In this document: one piece after another, positions 44,339-52,300 of the stretch
Layout of the letters: each line of letters opens with the position of its first letter
Position numbering within the stretch: position 1 is the stretch's first letter
Assembly (NCBI GenBank): GCA_000413015.1
Contig: KE332515.1
Span: 1,911,069-1,975,068, forward strand
Origin: Treponema socranskii subsp. paredis ATCC 35535
GTDB taxonomy: Bacteria; Spirochaetota; Spirochaetia; Treponematales; Treponemataceae
DNA: 64,000 nucleotides
Direction: 5' to 3'
Notes under the pieces: generated by a model
Databases searched by the model: none
Told to the model about the DNA's origin: nothing
What the model saw: only the letters and a program-made list of their open reading frames with translations
Translations under genes and position numbers: made by a program

Positions 44339-45477
44339 ACAACTTCCTTCCAGCATTGCGGATCGGCGGCATAAAAATCTCCGCCGCAGCTTCCGCTTGC
44401 AACGGCGGGACAGCCGCGGCAATATGGCAGCAATTCACATCTTGAACACTTGCTGAATTTTCCGTAGTCGCGGTAGGCTTCCATTTTTTTGCCCGTCCAT
44501 ACATCGGCCAGCCGCTCATCGCATGCGTTCCCGACACGGCTGTTTGCAACGCGGCGGCAGGCGTAAATATCGCCCGTCGGTAAAATCGTAATATGACAAT
44601 TCCCGCAATTACAACCGCCGTAAATGATAAGTTTGTCGAAATTGTACCCGACGCCGGGAATCGACGGATCGGAAACCGTTCCCGCATCCGATGTTCCGGA
44701 AGCCGAAGTTACCTTATCCGCTGGCGTATGAGCGGGCAATTCAAAGCGTCCGTGTTCGTAATCGAAAAGCGTCCACAAGTGGTCTTTTCTATTGAAGTAC
44801 GTTTTACAGCCGCGCTCTTCATAATCAGTGTAGATTTTATCGATTCGTTCAAGAAAGTCGCGGTAACGTTCGGGTGCAATATACCAATCGCTTTTTTCGT
44901 TGCCCTTACCGTCACTCGTAGGAACATATCGGGCAAACGCATATACCTGAGCTTCGGCACGGACGACCGCGTCGATCACGGCAGGAATTTCATCGATGTT
45001 CGTACCGCTGACCGTCGTCATAATAACGCTTGTTATGCCGGCGTCATTGATAACTTTGATTTTTTCGAGTGTCGTTTTAAAACTGCCCGGCTTTCTAAAC
45101 CAGTCATGTGTGTGCTCCATACCGTCGATGCTCATTTGATACTTATCGCAGCCGTAATCGCGCATCTTACGACATACTTCGTCCGTCAGATGAAACGGAT
45201 TTCCCATAAGCGTAAAAGGGATATCGTGTTCTTTCATAAGCGAAAGCAAAAACCAAAAATGCGGATGCAAAATCGGATCGCCGCCGGTGATATAAAAATA
45301 CGGAAGCCGATCGAATGTTTGACAGAATTCCAATGCGTTAAAAAAAACGTGTTCGATCCGCACGCGGTTCATTGTTACTAACGCAGGGTGTCCTTCGGCA
45401 AAGATGTAACAGTGTTTACAGCGTTGGTCGCATTCGTCGGTGATGTGCCACTGGAAGGCAAAATATTGATGTGCCAT
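44335..45477 (-). CDS. Radical SAM/SPASM enzyme of the ACGx-peptide system
   Basis: 380 residues. The radical SAM cluster motif is CDQRCKHCYIF (Cys16, Cys20, Cys23), followed by the SAM-binding GGDP (YITGGDPILHPHF) and strands of a partial TIM barrel. The C-terminal SPASM region has many cysteines (CNCGNC, CRRVA, CSRCELLPYCRGC, SCGG, CW) for two auxiliary iron-sulfur clusters. Such enzymes introduce thioether or C-C links into short peptides. It lies 60 bp downstream of a Cys-repeat peptide gene. From memory, a family named 'radical SAM/SPASM, ACGX system' exists in NCBI protein families; I could not check membership. Confidence 0.9.
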   Translation of the reverse strand: MAHQYFAFQWHITDECDQRCKHCYIFAEGHPALVTMNRVRIEHVFFNALEFCQTFDRLPYFYITGGDPILHPHFWFLLSLMKEHDIPFTLMGNPFHLTDEVCRKMRDYGCDKYQMSIDGMEHTHDWFRKPGSFKTTLEKIKVINDAGITSVIMTTVSGTNIDEIPAVIDAVVRAEAQVYAFARYVPTSDGKGNEKSDWYIAPERYRDFLERIDKIYTDYEERGCKTYFNRKDHLWTLFDYEHGRFELPAHTPADKVTSASGTSDAGTVSDPSIPGVGYNFDKLIIYGGCNCGNCHITILPTGDIYACRRVANSRVGNACDERLADVWTGKKMEAYRDYGKFSKCSRCELLPYCRGCPAVASGSCGGDFYAADPQCWKEVV

Positions 45478-45537
45478 ATCGATAAAAAAAAGGACGGCAG
45501 CATAAAAATCTACCGTCCGCTATAATCTCCAAACGGA

Positions 45538-45804
45538 TTACTTTCCGCCTGCTCCGCACGCAGAACCGCATGCCGCAGGTTTTTTCTCAGGCTTAGCCGG
45601 TTTACCGGCACCGCACGCAGAACCGCAAGCGGCGGGCTTTTTTTCGGGCTTTGTCGGTTTGTCCGCGCCGCAGGCAGAACCGCAGGCCGCAGGTTTTTTA
45701 TCAGGCTTAGCCGGTTTTCCGGAACCGCATGCCGTACCGCACGCCGCTCCCTTGTTAGGGCTTTCCTTCGTTTCATTCCAATCGGCAAGATTTGAAAGTG
45801 CCAT
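45538..45804 (-). CDS. ACGx-repeat Cys-rich precursor peptide (probable RiPP substrate)
   Basis: 88 residues. An 18-residue leader-like start (MALSNLADWNETKESPN) is followed by four units of about 19 residues: AACGxACGxxKPxKPxKKP, the last one truncated to AACGSACGAGGK. There are eight cysteines, all in ACG triplets. The DNA repeats with the same ~57-bp period, so copy number may change by slippage. A perfect AGGAGG site precedes the ATG. It is the first gene of its transcript, directly before the radical SAM enzyme, so it is the probable substrate. Structure and role of the product are unknown. Confidence 0.85.
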   Translation of the reverse strand: MALSNLADWNETKESPNKGAACGTACGSGKPAKPDKKPAACGSACGADKPTKPEKKPAACGSACGAGKPAKPEKKPAACGSACGAGGK

Positions 45805-45822
45805 ATTAGCCTCCTAGTAAAA

Positions 45823-45840
45823 TATACTGATTACAGTATA
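45823..45840. promoter_or_regulatory. Palindrome overlapping the -10 box of the ACGx-peptide promoter
   Basis: TATACTG-ATTA-CAGTATA is a perfect 7-bp inverted repeat. On the minus strand its first half supplies the -10 box TATACT (45840-45835). A redox-sensing HxlR protein is encoded next door and may bind here. Confidence 0.5.
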
Positions 45841-45863
45841 ACACAATTGTGACCATAAAAAAA

Positions 45864-45885
45864 GAACGCACCTTTTTGTAACCGC
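45864..45885 (-). promoter_or_regulatory. 22-bp motif upstream of the ACGx-peptide promoter (site 1)
   Basis: GCGGTTACAAAAAGGTGCGTTC on the minus strand. It abuts the -35 position and matches site 2 (46962-46983) in 20 of 22 bases. Probable HxlR binding site. Confidence 0.55.
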
Positions 45886-46218
45886 TTATCTTTTTACCTG
45901 TGTTTTATAATAAGTACCCCAACTCCGCATTTCGTCAAGAAGCGGCCGCAGCGTTTCTCCGAGCGGAGAAAGCGCATATTCGACGATTTTCGGCGGTGTA
46001 CTTTCGATTTCGCTTCGGACAATGATTCCGTCGTCTTCCATAGAGCGTAAACTTTCCGTCAGCACTTTTTGGCTGATTCCTTCAAGATCGTTTTTCAACT
46101 CATTAAAGCGCCACGTCCGCACAAGCAGATTTCGGATGATAAACAGTTTCCATTTACTGCCAAGCACCTGTATTGTTGTTGCGACGGGACAATCGGGTAA
46201 ATCTTCTTTCTTTTTCAT
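45886..46218 (-). CDS. HxlR-family redox-type regulator
   Basis: 110 residues, one winged-helix domain: CPVATTIQVLGSKWKLFIIRNLL, RFNELKNDLEGISQKVLTESLR and LSPLGETLRPLLDEM are family signatures. The N-terminal cysteine (Cys10) sits where YodB/HypR-type sensors carry their reactive thiol, so it may respond to oxidants or electrophiles. It lies between the ferredoxin-PNPOx gene and the ACGx peptide, and the 22-bp motif occurs in front of both transcripts. Confidence 0.88.
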   Translation of the reverse strand: MKKKEDLPDCPVATTIQVLGSKWKLFIIRNLLVRTWRFNELKNDLEGISQKVLTESLRSMEDDGIIVRSEIESTPPKIVEYALSPLGETLRPLLDEMRSWGTYYKTQVKR

Positions 46219-46245
46219 ATCCGTACCTTTCTAAAATTTACGTTT

Positions 46246-46866
46246 TTAAATATCGGCTCGCTTTACAATAGCTTGCACCGGACAATTTTCCCAACAGCTT
46301 CCACAATGAAGGCAATGCTCTTGTTGGATGACAAACGGTTGTCCTTCCGTGATGCAGTTTTGCGGACAGTGCTGTTTACATACTCCGCATTCAATACAGG
46401 AGTCTGTTATATGATATCCCTTTGCTTCAATTTTGCCGCTGCCGATCACATAGCTTTCTCGGAAAATCGGATTTACGCCAAGATTGAAATATTCAATACT
46501 TGCATTGCGGATTTCAAATATAATTCCGATATTGCGTGTATCTGCGGGATAGACATTGGAAAGATAGGGCTGTTCGGAAAAAATCGTGTCAATCCAATAT
46601 TTCTGTTTTTCCTGATTCACCGGCATAGCTTTTGCCGACAGACGAATCATTTCTTTATATCGTGTATATCCGAGAATTTGTACCCTGCCGTCGGAAAGTA
46701 ACTCCTTACAAAAATCCTTTCCTCTGGCGGTAAAAAAATACAGAGCATCCGGTTCGTAGTGGATGGCACTAATATTGCGTACCTGCGGATTTCCTTTTTC
46801 ATCTACGGTTGCAAAGGCAAGAACGCCGACATATTGCAACTTTTCAAAACAGGTTTTTGCGTCCAT
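46246..46866 (-). CDS. Pyridoxamine-phosphate-oxidase-fold protein fused to a 2[4Fe-4S] ferredoxin
   Basis: 206 residues. Residues 1-140 form a flavin split-barrel (FATVDEKGNPQVRNIS, YFFTARGKDFCKELL). Residues ~148-206 carry two ferredoxin motifs, CIECGVCKQHCPQNC and CLHCGSCWENCP. The fusion is suited to moving electrons between a flavin and iron-sulfur proteins and could feed the radical SAM enzyme (inference). It is first in a transcript with hxlR (27-bp gap). Promoter TTGTTT-N17-TAACAT lies at 46933-46961 with the 22-bp motif immediately upstream. Confidence 0.85.
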   Translation of the reverse strand: MDAKTCFEKLQYVGVLAFATVDEKGNPQVRNISAIHYEPDALYFFTARGKDFCKELLSDGRVQILGYTRYKEMIRLSAKAMPVNQEKQKYWIDTIFSEQPYLSNVYPADTRNIGIIFEIRNASIEYFNLGVNPIFRESYVIGSGKIEAKGYHITDSCIECGVCKQHCPQNCITEGQPFVIQQEHCLHCGSCWENCPVQAIVKRADI

Positions 46867-46932
46867 ATTTTCTCCCCGTATAAAAGTCAGTGTATCAATA
46901 TTTACCTCAGCCTGCCTGCCGGATGCTTCATC

Positions 46933-46961
46933 ATGTTAAAGTAATTCCGAATATGAAACAA
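46933..46961 (-). promoter_or_regulatory. Promoter of the PNPOx-ferredoxin/hxlR transcript
   Basis: Minus strand TTGTTT (46961-46956), 17 bp, TAACAT (46938-46933). Confidence 0.45.
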
Positions 46962-46983
46962 GAGCGCACTTTTTTGTAACCGC
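46962..46983 (-). promoter_or_regulatory. 22-bp motif upstream of the PNPOx-ferredoxin promoter (site 2)
   Basis: GCGGTTACAAAAAAGTGCGCTC, 20 of 22 identical to site 1 and at the same distance (about 23 bp) from the -10 box. Confidence 0.55.
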
Positions 46984-47215
46984 CTGCCTGCTTTTTATAA
47001 TAGACCTCAATAATTAGGTATGCCGGACAATTTCTTTTTTTACAATGAATATCGGTTTAATCGTATTTACCGCTAAAAAACTTCTGTAAATTAAATTTAT
47101 ACTATTTACAGTTTTATAAAAAATGCATATACTATACGCTCTAAAATTGCTGCGGTTTTTCAGCGGTGATTTTAAAATATTTCATTTTAAAAAGTTATAA
47201 AGTGAGAGAATTACA
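46984..47215. other. AT-rich spacer upstream of the HD-GYP gene
   Basis: No gene or strong structure seen apart from AT-rich stretches with TATACT-like words near 47112. GTGAGAG is the only ribosome-site candidate for 47216. Confidence 0.3.
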
Positions 47216-48421
47216 ATGCAGCCTGACTCAAGCGTCAATTTTTTTGACGAAAACGAACGACGGGTAAATACCGTCGTTGTAAAGTTGTACAGTTTGTTTA
47301 CCTTTGCGGGTCCCGTTATGCTCGCAGCGCGGTATTTCAATATCTTTCCGAAAGCAAATTATGCGCTTTTATTCGCATATACGCTTTATTTTGCCCTTAC
47401 GAGCATTTTTTTGTTTTTGTTTATACGCTTTGTTCCCTATACTCATCATACAAAATATCTCGCGCTCGGCATGCTCGAGACGATCGTTATCTTTCTTTCG
47501 ATAGTGCCGGGTATATCGGTTTTTATTTTATACGTACTCGTGCCCATATTGAGCTGCGTGTATTACAACAAACGCTTTACGTATCGGGTCTTTATCGCCT
47601 GTTATATCATGATGATGATATCGCTGTATATCAGAAGCCGCGCGGCGCAGCCTTATCCTGCAGGAGCGCTCTACGGTATACGCTGGTTTATAACATACGG
47701 TACCGGGGCAACGCTCGAATACGTGTTTTGCGTTATCCTTATGTACAACGTCGTATCGACGGCGCACGCGAGTCTTCAAAAACAGTATGAACAGGATATC
47801 CGTATCCGCGACATGCAGACAAAGCTCATCGCGGGTTTTGCAAACCTCGTCGAATCGAAAGATTATACGACGGGAGAACACATCAAACGTACGAGCGAAT
47901 ACGTGCGTCGCATCTGCCTGAAGCTGCGAGAACTCGGCTATTATACCGACGAACTTACCGACGAAGTTATCGATACGATGGTAAAAGCCGCACCGCTTCA
48001 CGATTTGGGAAAGATAAGCATTCCCGAAGATATTCTTGCGAAGCAGGGACCGCTGACGGAGCAGGAATTCGATATGATACGGAAACATCCGCTGTACGGA
48101 GCGAATTTGATTGAAAAATATCTTTCGGGCATTGAAACCGACGAATACACGGAAACCGCGCGTGCTATGACGCTCGGACATCACGAATGGTGGAACGGAG
48201 AAGGCTATCCGCTGCATGTTTCGGGAACCGATATTCCCCTTGCCGCGCGCATTATGGCGGCGGCGGATGTGCTCGACGCGCTGCTGAGCAAACGTCCGTA
48301 TAAAGAAGCGCTTTCGGTCGATGAAACGGTCAGTTCCATTAAACGGCTGTCGGGCAGACAGTTCGATCCGAAAGTCGTCGAAGCGGTGGAAGCTATCCGC
48401 AGCAGTCTCGTTGAAGCATAA
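47216..48421 (+). CDS. Membrane HD-GYP phosphodiesterase (cyclic-di-GMP type)
   Basis: 401 residues. Six hydrophobic segments in the first ~185 residues, a short coiled linker and a C-terminal HD-GYP domain. Metal residues are visible as EHIKRTSEYVRRI, HDLGKISIPEDIL, GHHEWWNGEGYP and ARIMAAADVLDAL. The GYP motif is intact, although the usual DG before it is NGE. It should degrade cyclic di-GMP in response to a membrane signal. Single gene. Confidence 0.9.
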   Translation: MQPDSSVNFFDENERRVNTVVVKLYSLFTFAGPVMLAARYFNIFPKANYALLFAYTLYFALTSIFLFLFIRFVPYTHHTKYLALGMLETIVIFLSIVPGISVFILYVLVPILSCVYYNKRFTYRVFIACYIMMMISLYIRSRAAQPYPAGALYGIRWFITYGTGATLEYVFCVILMYNVVSTAHASLQKQYEQDIRIRDMQTKLIAGFANLVESKDYTTGEHIKRTSEYVRRICLKLRELGYYTDELTDEVIDTMVKAAPLHDLGKISIPEDILAKQGPLTEQEFDMIRKHPLYGANLIEKYLSGIETDEYTETARAMTLGHHEWWNGEGYPLHVSGTDIPLAARIMAAADVLDALLSKRPYKEALSVDETVSSIKRLSGRQFDPKVVEAVEAIRSSLVEA

Positions 48422-48433
48422 TGCCGGTGTAAA

Positions 48434-48472
48434 CAACGGATAATTTAATTATATATTACCCCTTACCGATTA
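48434..48472. repeat. AT-rich dispersed repeat, short copy
   Basis: AACGGATAATTTAATTA and TATTACCCCTTACCGATTAA resemble the family at 6005-6080. Confidence 0.4.
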
Positions 48473-48486
48473 AAGAATACGGCTTA

Positions 48487-48515
48487 TTGAATAAAGGCCG
48501 GCAATATTATATTAT
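48487..48515 (+). promoter_or_regulatory. Promoter for the gene at 48522 (leaderless)
   Basis: TTGAAT (48487-48492), 17 bp, TATTAT (48510-48515); the ATG begins 6 bp later. Confidence 0.5.
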
Positions 48516-48521
48516 TATTAT

Positions 48522-49049
48522 ATGGTCTGGACGATAGAAGAGTTTATTGATAAAAAAACCGTCGATGCCCTTTCCGTATTTGTCACATCGAATGATGAAA
48601 AAGATTTTTCCGGAGCAACGGATATCATCGTACAAGCATTCGGCTTTGACAATCGATCGTTTTCGCGAAATAACGCAAACGACGACGCCAAATTGACGGT
48701 AAGTTTTAAAAATAATCTTGCATTGCTTATTCAAAAAACATGGGTTGAAAAAACGGATATAGAATTAAAAGAACGCATTCTGTATCAGCTTGAACAGTTC
48801 CGCGTCGATTCCGCACAAACGTGGAAAGCTTCTTATGCTCCGTTCCTCGATATCCTCTACAATGCGGTATACCTTATGTTCGGGGAGCAGGTTCACACGG
48901 ACGATTTCAACGAATATGCGCTTCGTATCGATCCGGAATTCGGCACTTACTGGTGGTACGTCGGCAGCCTGCCGAGGAGCGCCGATTGGCCCGAAATGAA
49001 ATGCCGCGATGCTATTTTGCTCGGAATGTACTTCCTTGCAAATTATTAG
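48522..49049 (+). CDS. Hypothetical protein, unknown family
   Basis: 175 residues, soluble, Trp- and Tyr-rich toward the end (FGTYWWYVGSLPRSADWPEMKCRDAILLG). No motif I recognise. The promoter -10 box lies 6 bp before the ATG and no ribosome site is present, pointing to a leaderless message. It lies between the HD-GYP gene and the proline operon but is separated from the latter by a terminator. Confidence 0.6.
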   Translation: MVWTIEEFIDKKTVDALSVFVTSNDEKDFSGATDIIVQAFGFDNRSFSRNNANDDAKLTVSFKNNLALLIQKTWVEKTDIELKERILYQLEQFRVDSAQTWKASYAPFLDILYNAVYLMFGEQVHTDDFNEYALRIDPEFGTYWWYVGSLPRSADWPEMKCRDAILLGMYFLANY

Positions 49050-49099
49050 CTTATTCATTGATACGTGAAACGGTTGGGATTGTACTTGATTAAAATGCG

Positions 49100-49134
49100 G
49101 CCGGGTTCAGCGTGTTCCCGGCTTTTTCTTTTTT
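49100..49134 (+). terminator. Intrinsic terminator just upstream of proA
   Basis: GCCGGG (49100-49105) pairs with CCCGGC (49117-49122), then TTTTTCTTTTTT. It ends about 10 bp before the proA start, so it could act as an attenuator. Confidence 0.7.
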
Positions 49135-49144
49135 GAGGCTAACG

Positions 49145-50431
49145 ATGGATTTAAACAGTGTATGCGCTTCTCTCCGCCGAGGAGCCGAAAAACTTGCCCT
49201 GCAAACCGCCGCGCAAAAAAACCGCGCGCTTTTTGCCGTTGCCGCCCGTATCGATTCCGGCCGTTCCGCGCTTCTTGCGGCCAACGCGCTCGATGTCCGC
49301 CGTGCCGAAAAAGGGGGTATGCCGCGCGCGCTTGTCGAACGGCTTTCTCTCGACGATAAAAAAATCGACGATATCATTGCGGGTATGCGCATAGTCATCG
49401 CTCAGGAAGATCCCGTGGGCGAAGTCGTCGCCGGCTGGACGACTCCGAACGGTATGCGGATACGCCAAGTTCGCGTTCCTCTCGGCGTCGCAGCGATCAT
49501 CTACGAATCGCGGCCGAACGTTACCGTCGATGCATTTTGCCTCGCATACAAAAGCGGCAATGCGATTTTGCTGCGCGGATCGTCTTCCGCACTCGAATCG
49601 AATAAAGCGCTCGTTCGCGCCGTCAAAGACGGATTGCAGGAAGCGGGCGTTCCCGAAGCGGTCGAACTTTCGGAAAGCGAAAGCCGCGAAGATGTTACGG
49701 AGATTTTACACGCTGTCGGAAAAATCGATGTCGTGATTCCGCGCGGCGGCAAAGCGCTCATACAAAATGTCGTGCAAAACGCGCGCGTGCCCGTCATCGA
49801 AACGGGAAGCGGCGTGTGTCACCTCTATGTCGATGAAACTGCGGATGCGGAAACGGCGGCGTCGATTGCCGAAAACGCAAAGATTCAGCGTCCCGGCGCG
49901 TGCAATGCGATCGAATGTATTTTAGTCAATAAAAAAATCGCGGGTGATTTTTTGCCGCTGCTTGAAAAAAAATTGGCCGGCCGTGTGCAGCTCCGCGCGG
50001 ATGACGTGTGCTATCCGATTTTGAAAGACGCATACGAAAAAGACGAAGCTGCAAAAGGCGGACTCTACGGAGCCGACTGCGTCGTGCGCGCAAAGGACGA
50101 AGACTTCGGATTCGAGTTTCTCGATTACGTGTGCGCTGTCCGCGCCGTCGCCTCGGTCGACGAAGCGGTCGAATTCATAAACGCGCACAATACAAAACAT
50201 TCCGAATGTATCGTGACGAACGACCTCTCTCACGCCCGTAAATTTCAAGCGCAAGTCGATGCCGCCTGTGTCTACGTCAACGCATCGACGCGCTTTACCG
50301 ACGGCGGTGAATTCGGCTTCGGTTCGGAGCTCGGCATAAGCACGCAAAAACTGCATGCGCGCGGGCCTATGGGTATCAAAGCGCTGACGACGACGAAATA
50401 CGTCATAGACGGCGAAGGACAAATTCGATGA
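49145..50431 (+). CDS. proA: Gamma-glutamyl phosphate reductase
   Basis: 428 residues from the ATG at 49145 (GAGG site). Makes glutamate semialdehyde with NADPH. Aldehyde-dehydrogenase-like fold: IYESRPNVTVDAFCLAYKSGNAILLRG, PRGGKALIQ, the catalytic cysteine in QRPGACNAIE, and FTDGGEFGFGSELGISTQKLHARGPMG. It overlaps proB by four bases, reversing the usual proB-proA order. Confidence 0.96.
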   Translation: MDLNSVCASLRRGAEKLALQTAAQKNRALFAVAARIDSGRSALLAANALDVRRAEKGGMPRALVERLSLDDKKIDDIIAGMRIVIAQEDPVGEVVAGWTTPNGMRIRQVRVPLGVAAIIYESRPNVTVDAFCLAYKSGNAILLRGSSSALESNKALVRAVKDGLQEAGVPEAVELSESESREDVTEILHAVGKIDVVIPRGGKALIQNVVQNARVPVIETGSGVCHLYVDETADAETAASIAENAKIQRPGACNAIECILVNKKIAGDFLPLLEKKLAGRVQLRADDVCYPILKDAYEKDEAAKGGLYGADCVVRAKDEDFGFEFLDYVCAVRAVASVDEAVEFINAHNTKHSECIVTNDLSHARKFQAQVDAACVYVNASTRFTDGGEFGFGSELGISTQKLHARGPMGIKALTTTKYVIDGEGQIR

Positions 50432-51279
50432 GCGAAAAGGAAGCGGTAAACGGAAAAGCGATCGCGGAAATTATTAATCGATCGCGGAAAATCGTTATTA
50501 AAATCGGCAGCAATACGCTTGCGGATGCGACGGGTTTGCCGAACGACGGTTTTATGGAAAACTTCGCGCGGCAAGCGAAGGCGCTCATAGACTGCGGCAA
50601 ACAGCTTGTCGTCGTGTCGTCCGGCGCGCAGATCAGCGGACTTGCGACGATCAAAGAGTGGGCGCGTAAACGCGACGTTCACTATCGGCAGGCGCTGTGC
50701 GCGATCGGGCAGGTCGAACTCATGGACAGATGGCGAAGCGCGTTCAATACATACGGTCTGCATATCGGTCAGCTGCTTTTGACAAAAGACGATTTTACGA
50801 ACGATCACCGCACGCTCAATATACGGAATACGCTTTTTACGCTCGTCGACGAAGGCGTCGTTCCGATCATCAACGAAAACGATTCGGTGTCTTTCGATGA
50901 AATCAGGATCGGCGACAACGACAATCTGAGCGCGCTGACGGCGGTTTTGTGGAGCGCGGATCTTTTGATTTTGTTCAGCGACATCGACGGCGTTTACACC
51001 GACAATCCCAAAACGAACAAAGACGCAAAACTCGTTGCGACGGTAACCGATATCGCTTCTCTTCGAAAATCGATTACGATCGGCGCGACGAATTCGTTCG
51101 GTACCGGCGGCATCGAAACGAAACTCGAAGCGGCCGAACTTTCGACGTCGTACGGCATTCCGCTCCTTCTTGCAAAGGGTACGGACACTGCGCTTGAAAA
51201 TCTCGCAGCGGGAAAGGAATGCGGCACGCTCTTTTTTGCCGATCAAGAAAAATTGCTGCAGGATATCAGACAGTCTTGA
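50428..51279 (+). CDS. proB: Glutamate 5-kinase, short form without PUA domain
   Basis: 283 residues; full-length bacterial enzymes with PUA domain are ~370. Amino-acid-kinase core: VIKIGSNTL, VVSSGAQISG, NENDSVSFDE, GDNDNLSALTA and GTGGIETKLEAA. The missing PUA domain is a known variant and may change proline feedback. Translationally coupled to proA. Confidence 0.95.
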   Translation: MSEKEAVNGKAIAEIINRSRKIVIKIGSNTLADATGLPNDGFMENFARQAKALIDCGKQLVVVSSGAQISGLATIKEWARKRDVHYRQALCAIGQVELMDRWRSAFNTYGLHIGQLLLTKDDFTNDHRTLNIRNTLFTLVDEGVVPIINENDSVSFDEIRIGDNDNLSALTAVLWSADLLILFSDIDGVYTDNPKTNKDAKLVATVTDIASLRKSITIGATNSFGTGGIETKLEAAELSTSYGIPLLLAKGTDTALENLAAGKECGTLFFADQEKLLQDIRQS

Positions 51280-51439
51280 GATGCGCGTCATCGTCTTTGC
51301 ACGTCGGTATTGAATACGTGTTTGCGAAAACGGCGGTGCGTACGGCCGTTGATTATTAATTTTTTGCGGCTTTTGAAAATTGCAATTTTTGGGAACGTTC
51401 ATTAAAAGCGTTTATTAATTTTTTTAAAGCGAGGCGGAT

Positions 51440-52258
51440 ATGGCGGATGCTTTCGATATGAAAAAAATTACGGTAAGCGTTATCGGATGCGGGGCGATGG
51501 GCGGCGCCGTCCTCCGCGCACTGTGCAAAAAAATCGATCCGCAGTCGGTAAAAGTGAGCGCGAAACGTTTCGAACACGCCGAAGCGATCGCGGCGGAAAC
51601 GAAGTGCGTTGCGGTAAAGACGAATTCGGAAGCCGCCCGAAAAAGCGATTACGTTTTTATCGCGGTAAAGCCCGCTTACGTTCTCTCCGTGCTTGAAGAG
51701 ATTTCAGGCGAACTCAAAGACGATGCGACGGTCGTTTCCATGGCAGCAGGCGTTCCGCTTGAAGCGCTCTCTAAAGCTTCGGGAAAACCCGCCGTGCGCA
51801 TTATGCCGAATATGCCCGTTTCCGTAGGAGAAGGGATGATCGCCCTTGCGGCTTCAGGTGATGTAAGCGAAGAGCGCGTTGCCGCTGTATGCGCCCTCCT
51901 TGAAGCTTCGGGGAAAGTCGAGCGCGTCGATGAAAAACTCATGGACTGCGTAACGGCGGTGAGCGGTTCGGGGCCGGCATACGCGTTCGTGTTTATCGAA
52001 GCGCTTGCCGATGCCGCAGTCCGCTCGGGTATGCCGAGAGATGAGGCCTATGTCTATGCGGCGCAGACGGTAAAAGGAGCTGCCGCCGCGGTTCTTGCCT
52101 GCGGAAAAAATCCCGCCTCTTTGAAAGATGCCGTATGTTCTCCCGGCGGCACGACGATCGAAGGGGTCGCCGCTTTGGAAAAAGGCGGCTTCCGATCGGC
52201 GGTATTCGATGCCGTAAAAGCCGCCTATGAAAAATCCGCCGCTATGAGCAAGATGTAA
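51440..52258 (+). CDS. proC: Pyrroline-5-carboxylate reductase
   Basis: 272 residues. Final NADPH-dependent step of proline synthesis. Rossmann start VSVIGCGAMGGAVLRAL, RIMPNMPVSVGEGM, and the signature SGSGPAYAFVFIEALADAAVRSG with CSPGGTTIEGVAALE. GAGGCGG precedes the ATG. The last 22 coding bases and the stop are repeated, with two changes, at 53196-53223 beyond the next gene. It completes the proABC set (161-bp gap after proB). Confidence 0.95.
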   Translation: MADAFDMKKITVSVIGCGAMGGAVLRALCKKIDPQSVKVSAKRFEHAEAIAAETKCVAVKTNSEAARKSDYVFIAVKPAYVLSVLEEISGELKDDATVVSMAAGVPLEALSKASGKPAVRIMPNMPVSVGEGMIALAASGDVSEERVAAVCALLEASGKVERVDEKLMDCVTAVSGSGPAYAFVFIEALADAAVRSGMPRDEAYVYAAQTVKGAAAAVLACGKNPASLKDAVCSPGGTTIEGVAALEKGGFRSAVFDAVKAAYEKSAAMSKM

Positions 52259-52263
52259 GACGC
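52236..52263 (+). repeat. 28-bp direct repeat, left copy (proC 3' end)
   Basis: CCGCCGCTATGAGCAAGATG continues to TAAGACGC. It recurs with 26 of 28 identical bases at 53196-53223, bracketing the Rpn nuclease gene. Confidence 0.8.
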
Positions 52264-52276
52264 TTATCGTATATCA

Positions 52277-52300
52277 AAGGGTAATGTGTAATCAGCTAAT
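52277..52300. repeat. AT-rich dispersed repeat fragment at the 3' end of the second Rpn gene
   Basis: GGGTAATGTGTAATCAGCTAAT, read on the minus strand as ATTACACATTACCC. It follows the nuclease stop just as TAATTACCAATTACC follows the first Rpn gene at 9607. Confidence 0.5.

Noticed and set aside
45510-45788. Overlapping 92-codon frame across the ACGx peptide gene
   Set aside because: Shadow of the repeat in another frame; it lacks the AGGAGG-aligned start and the Cys pattern that matches the neighbouring SPASM enzyme.
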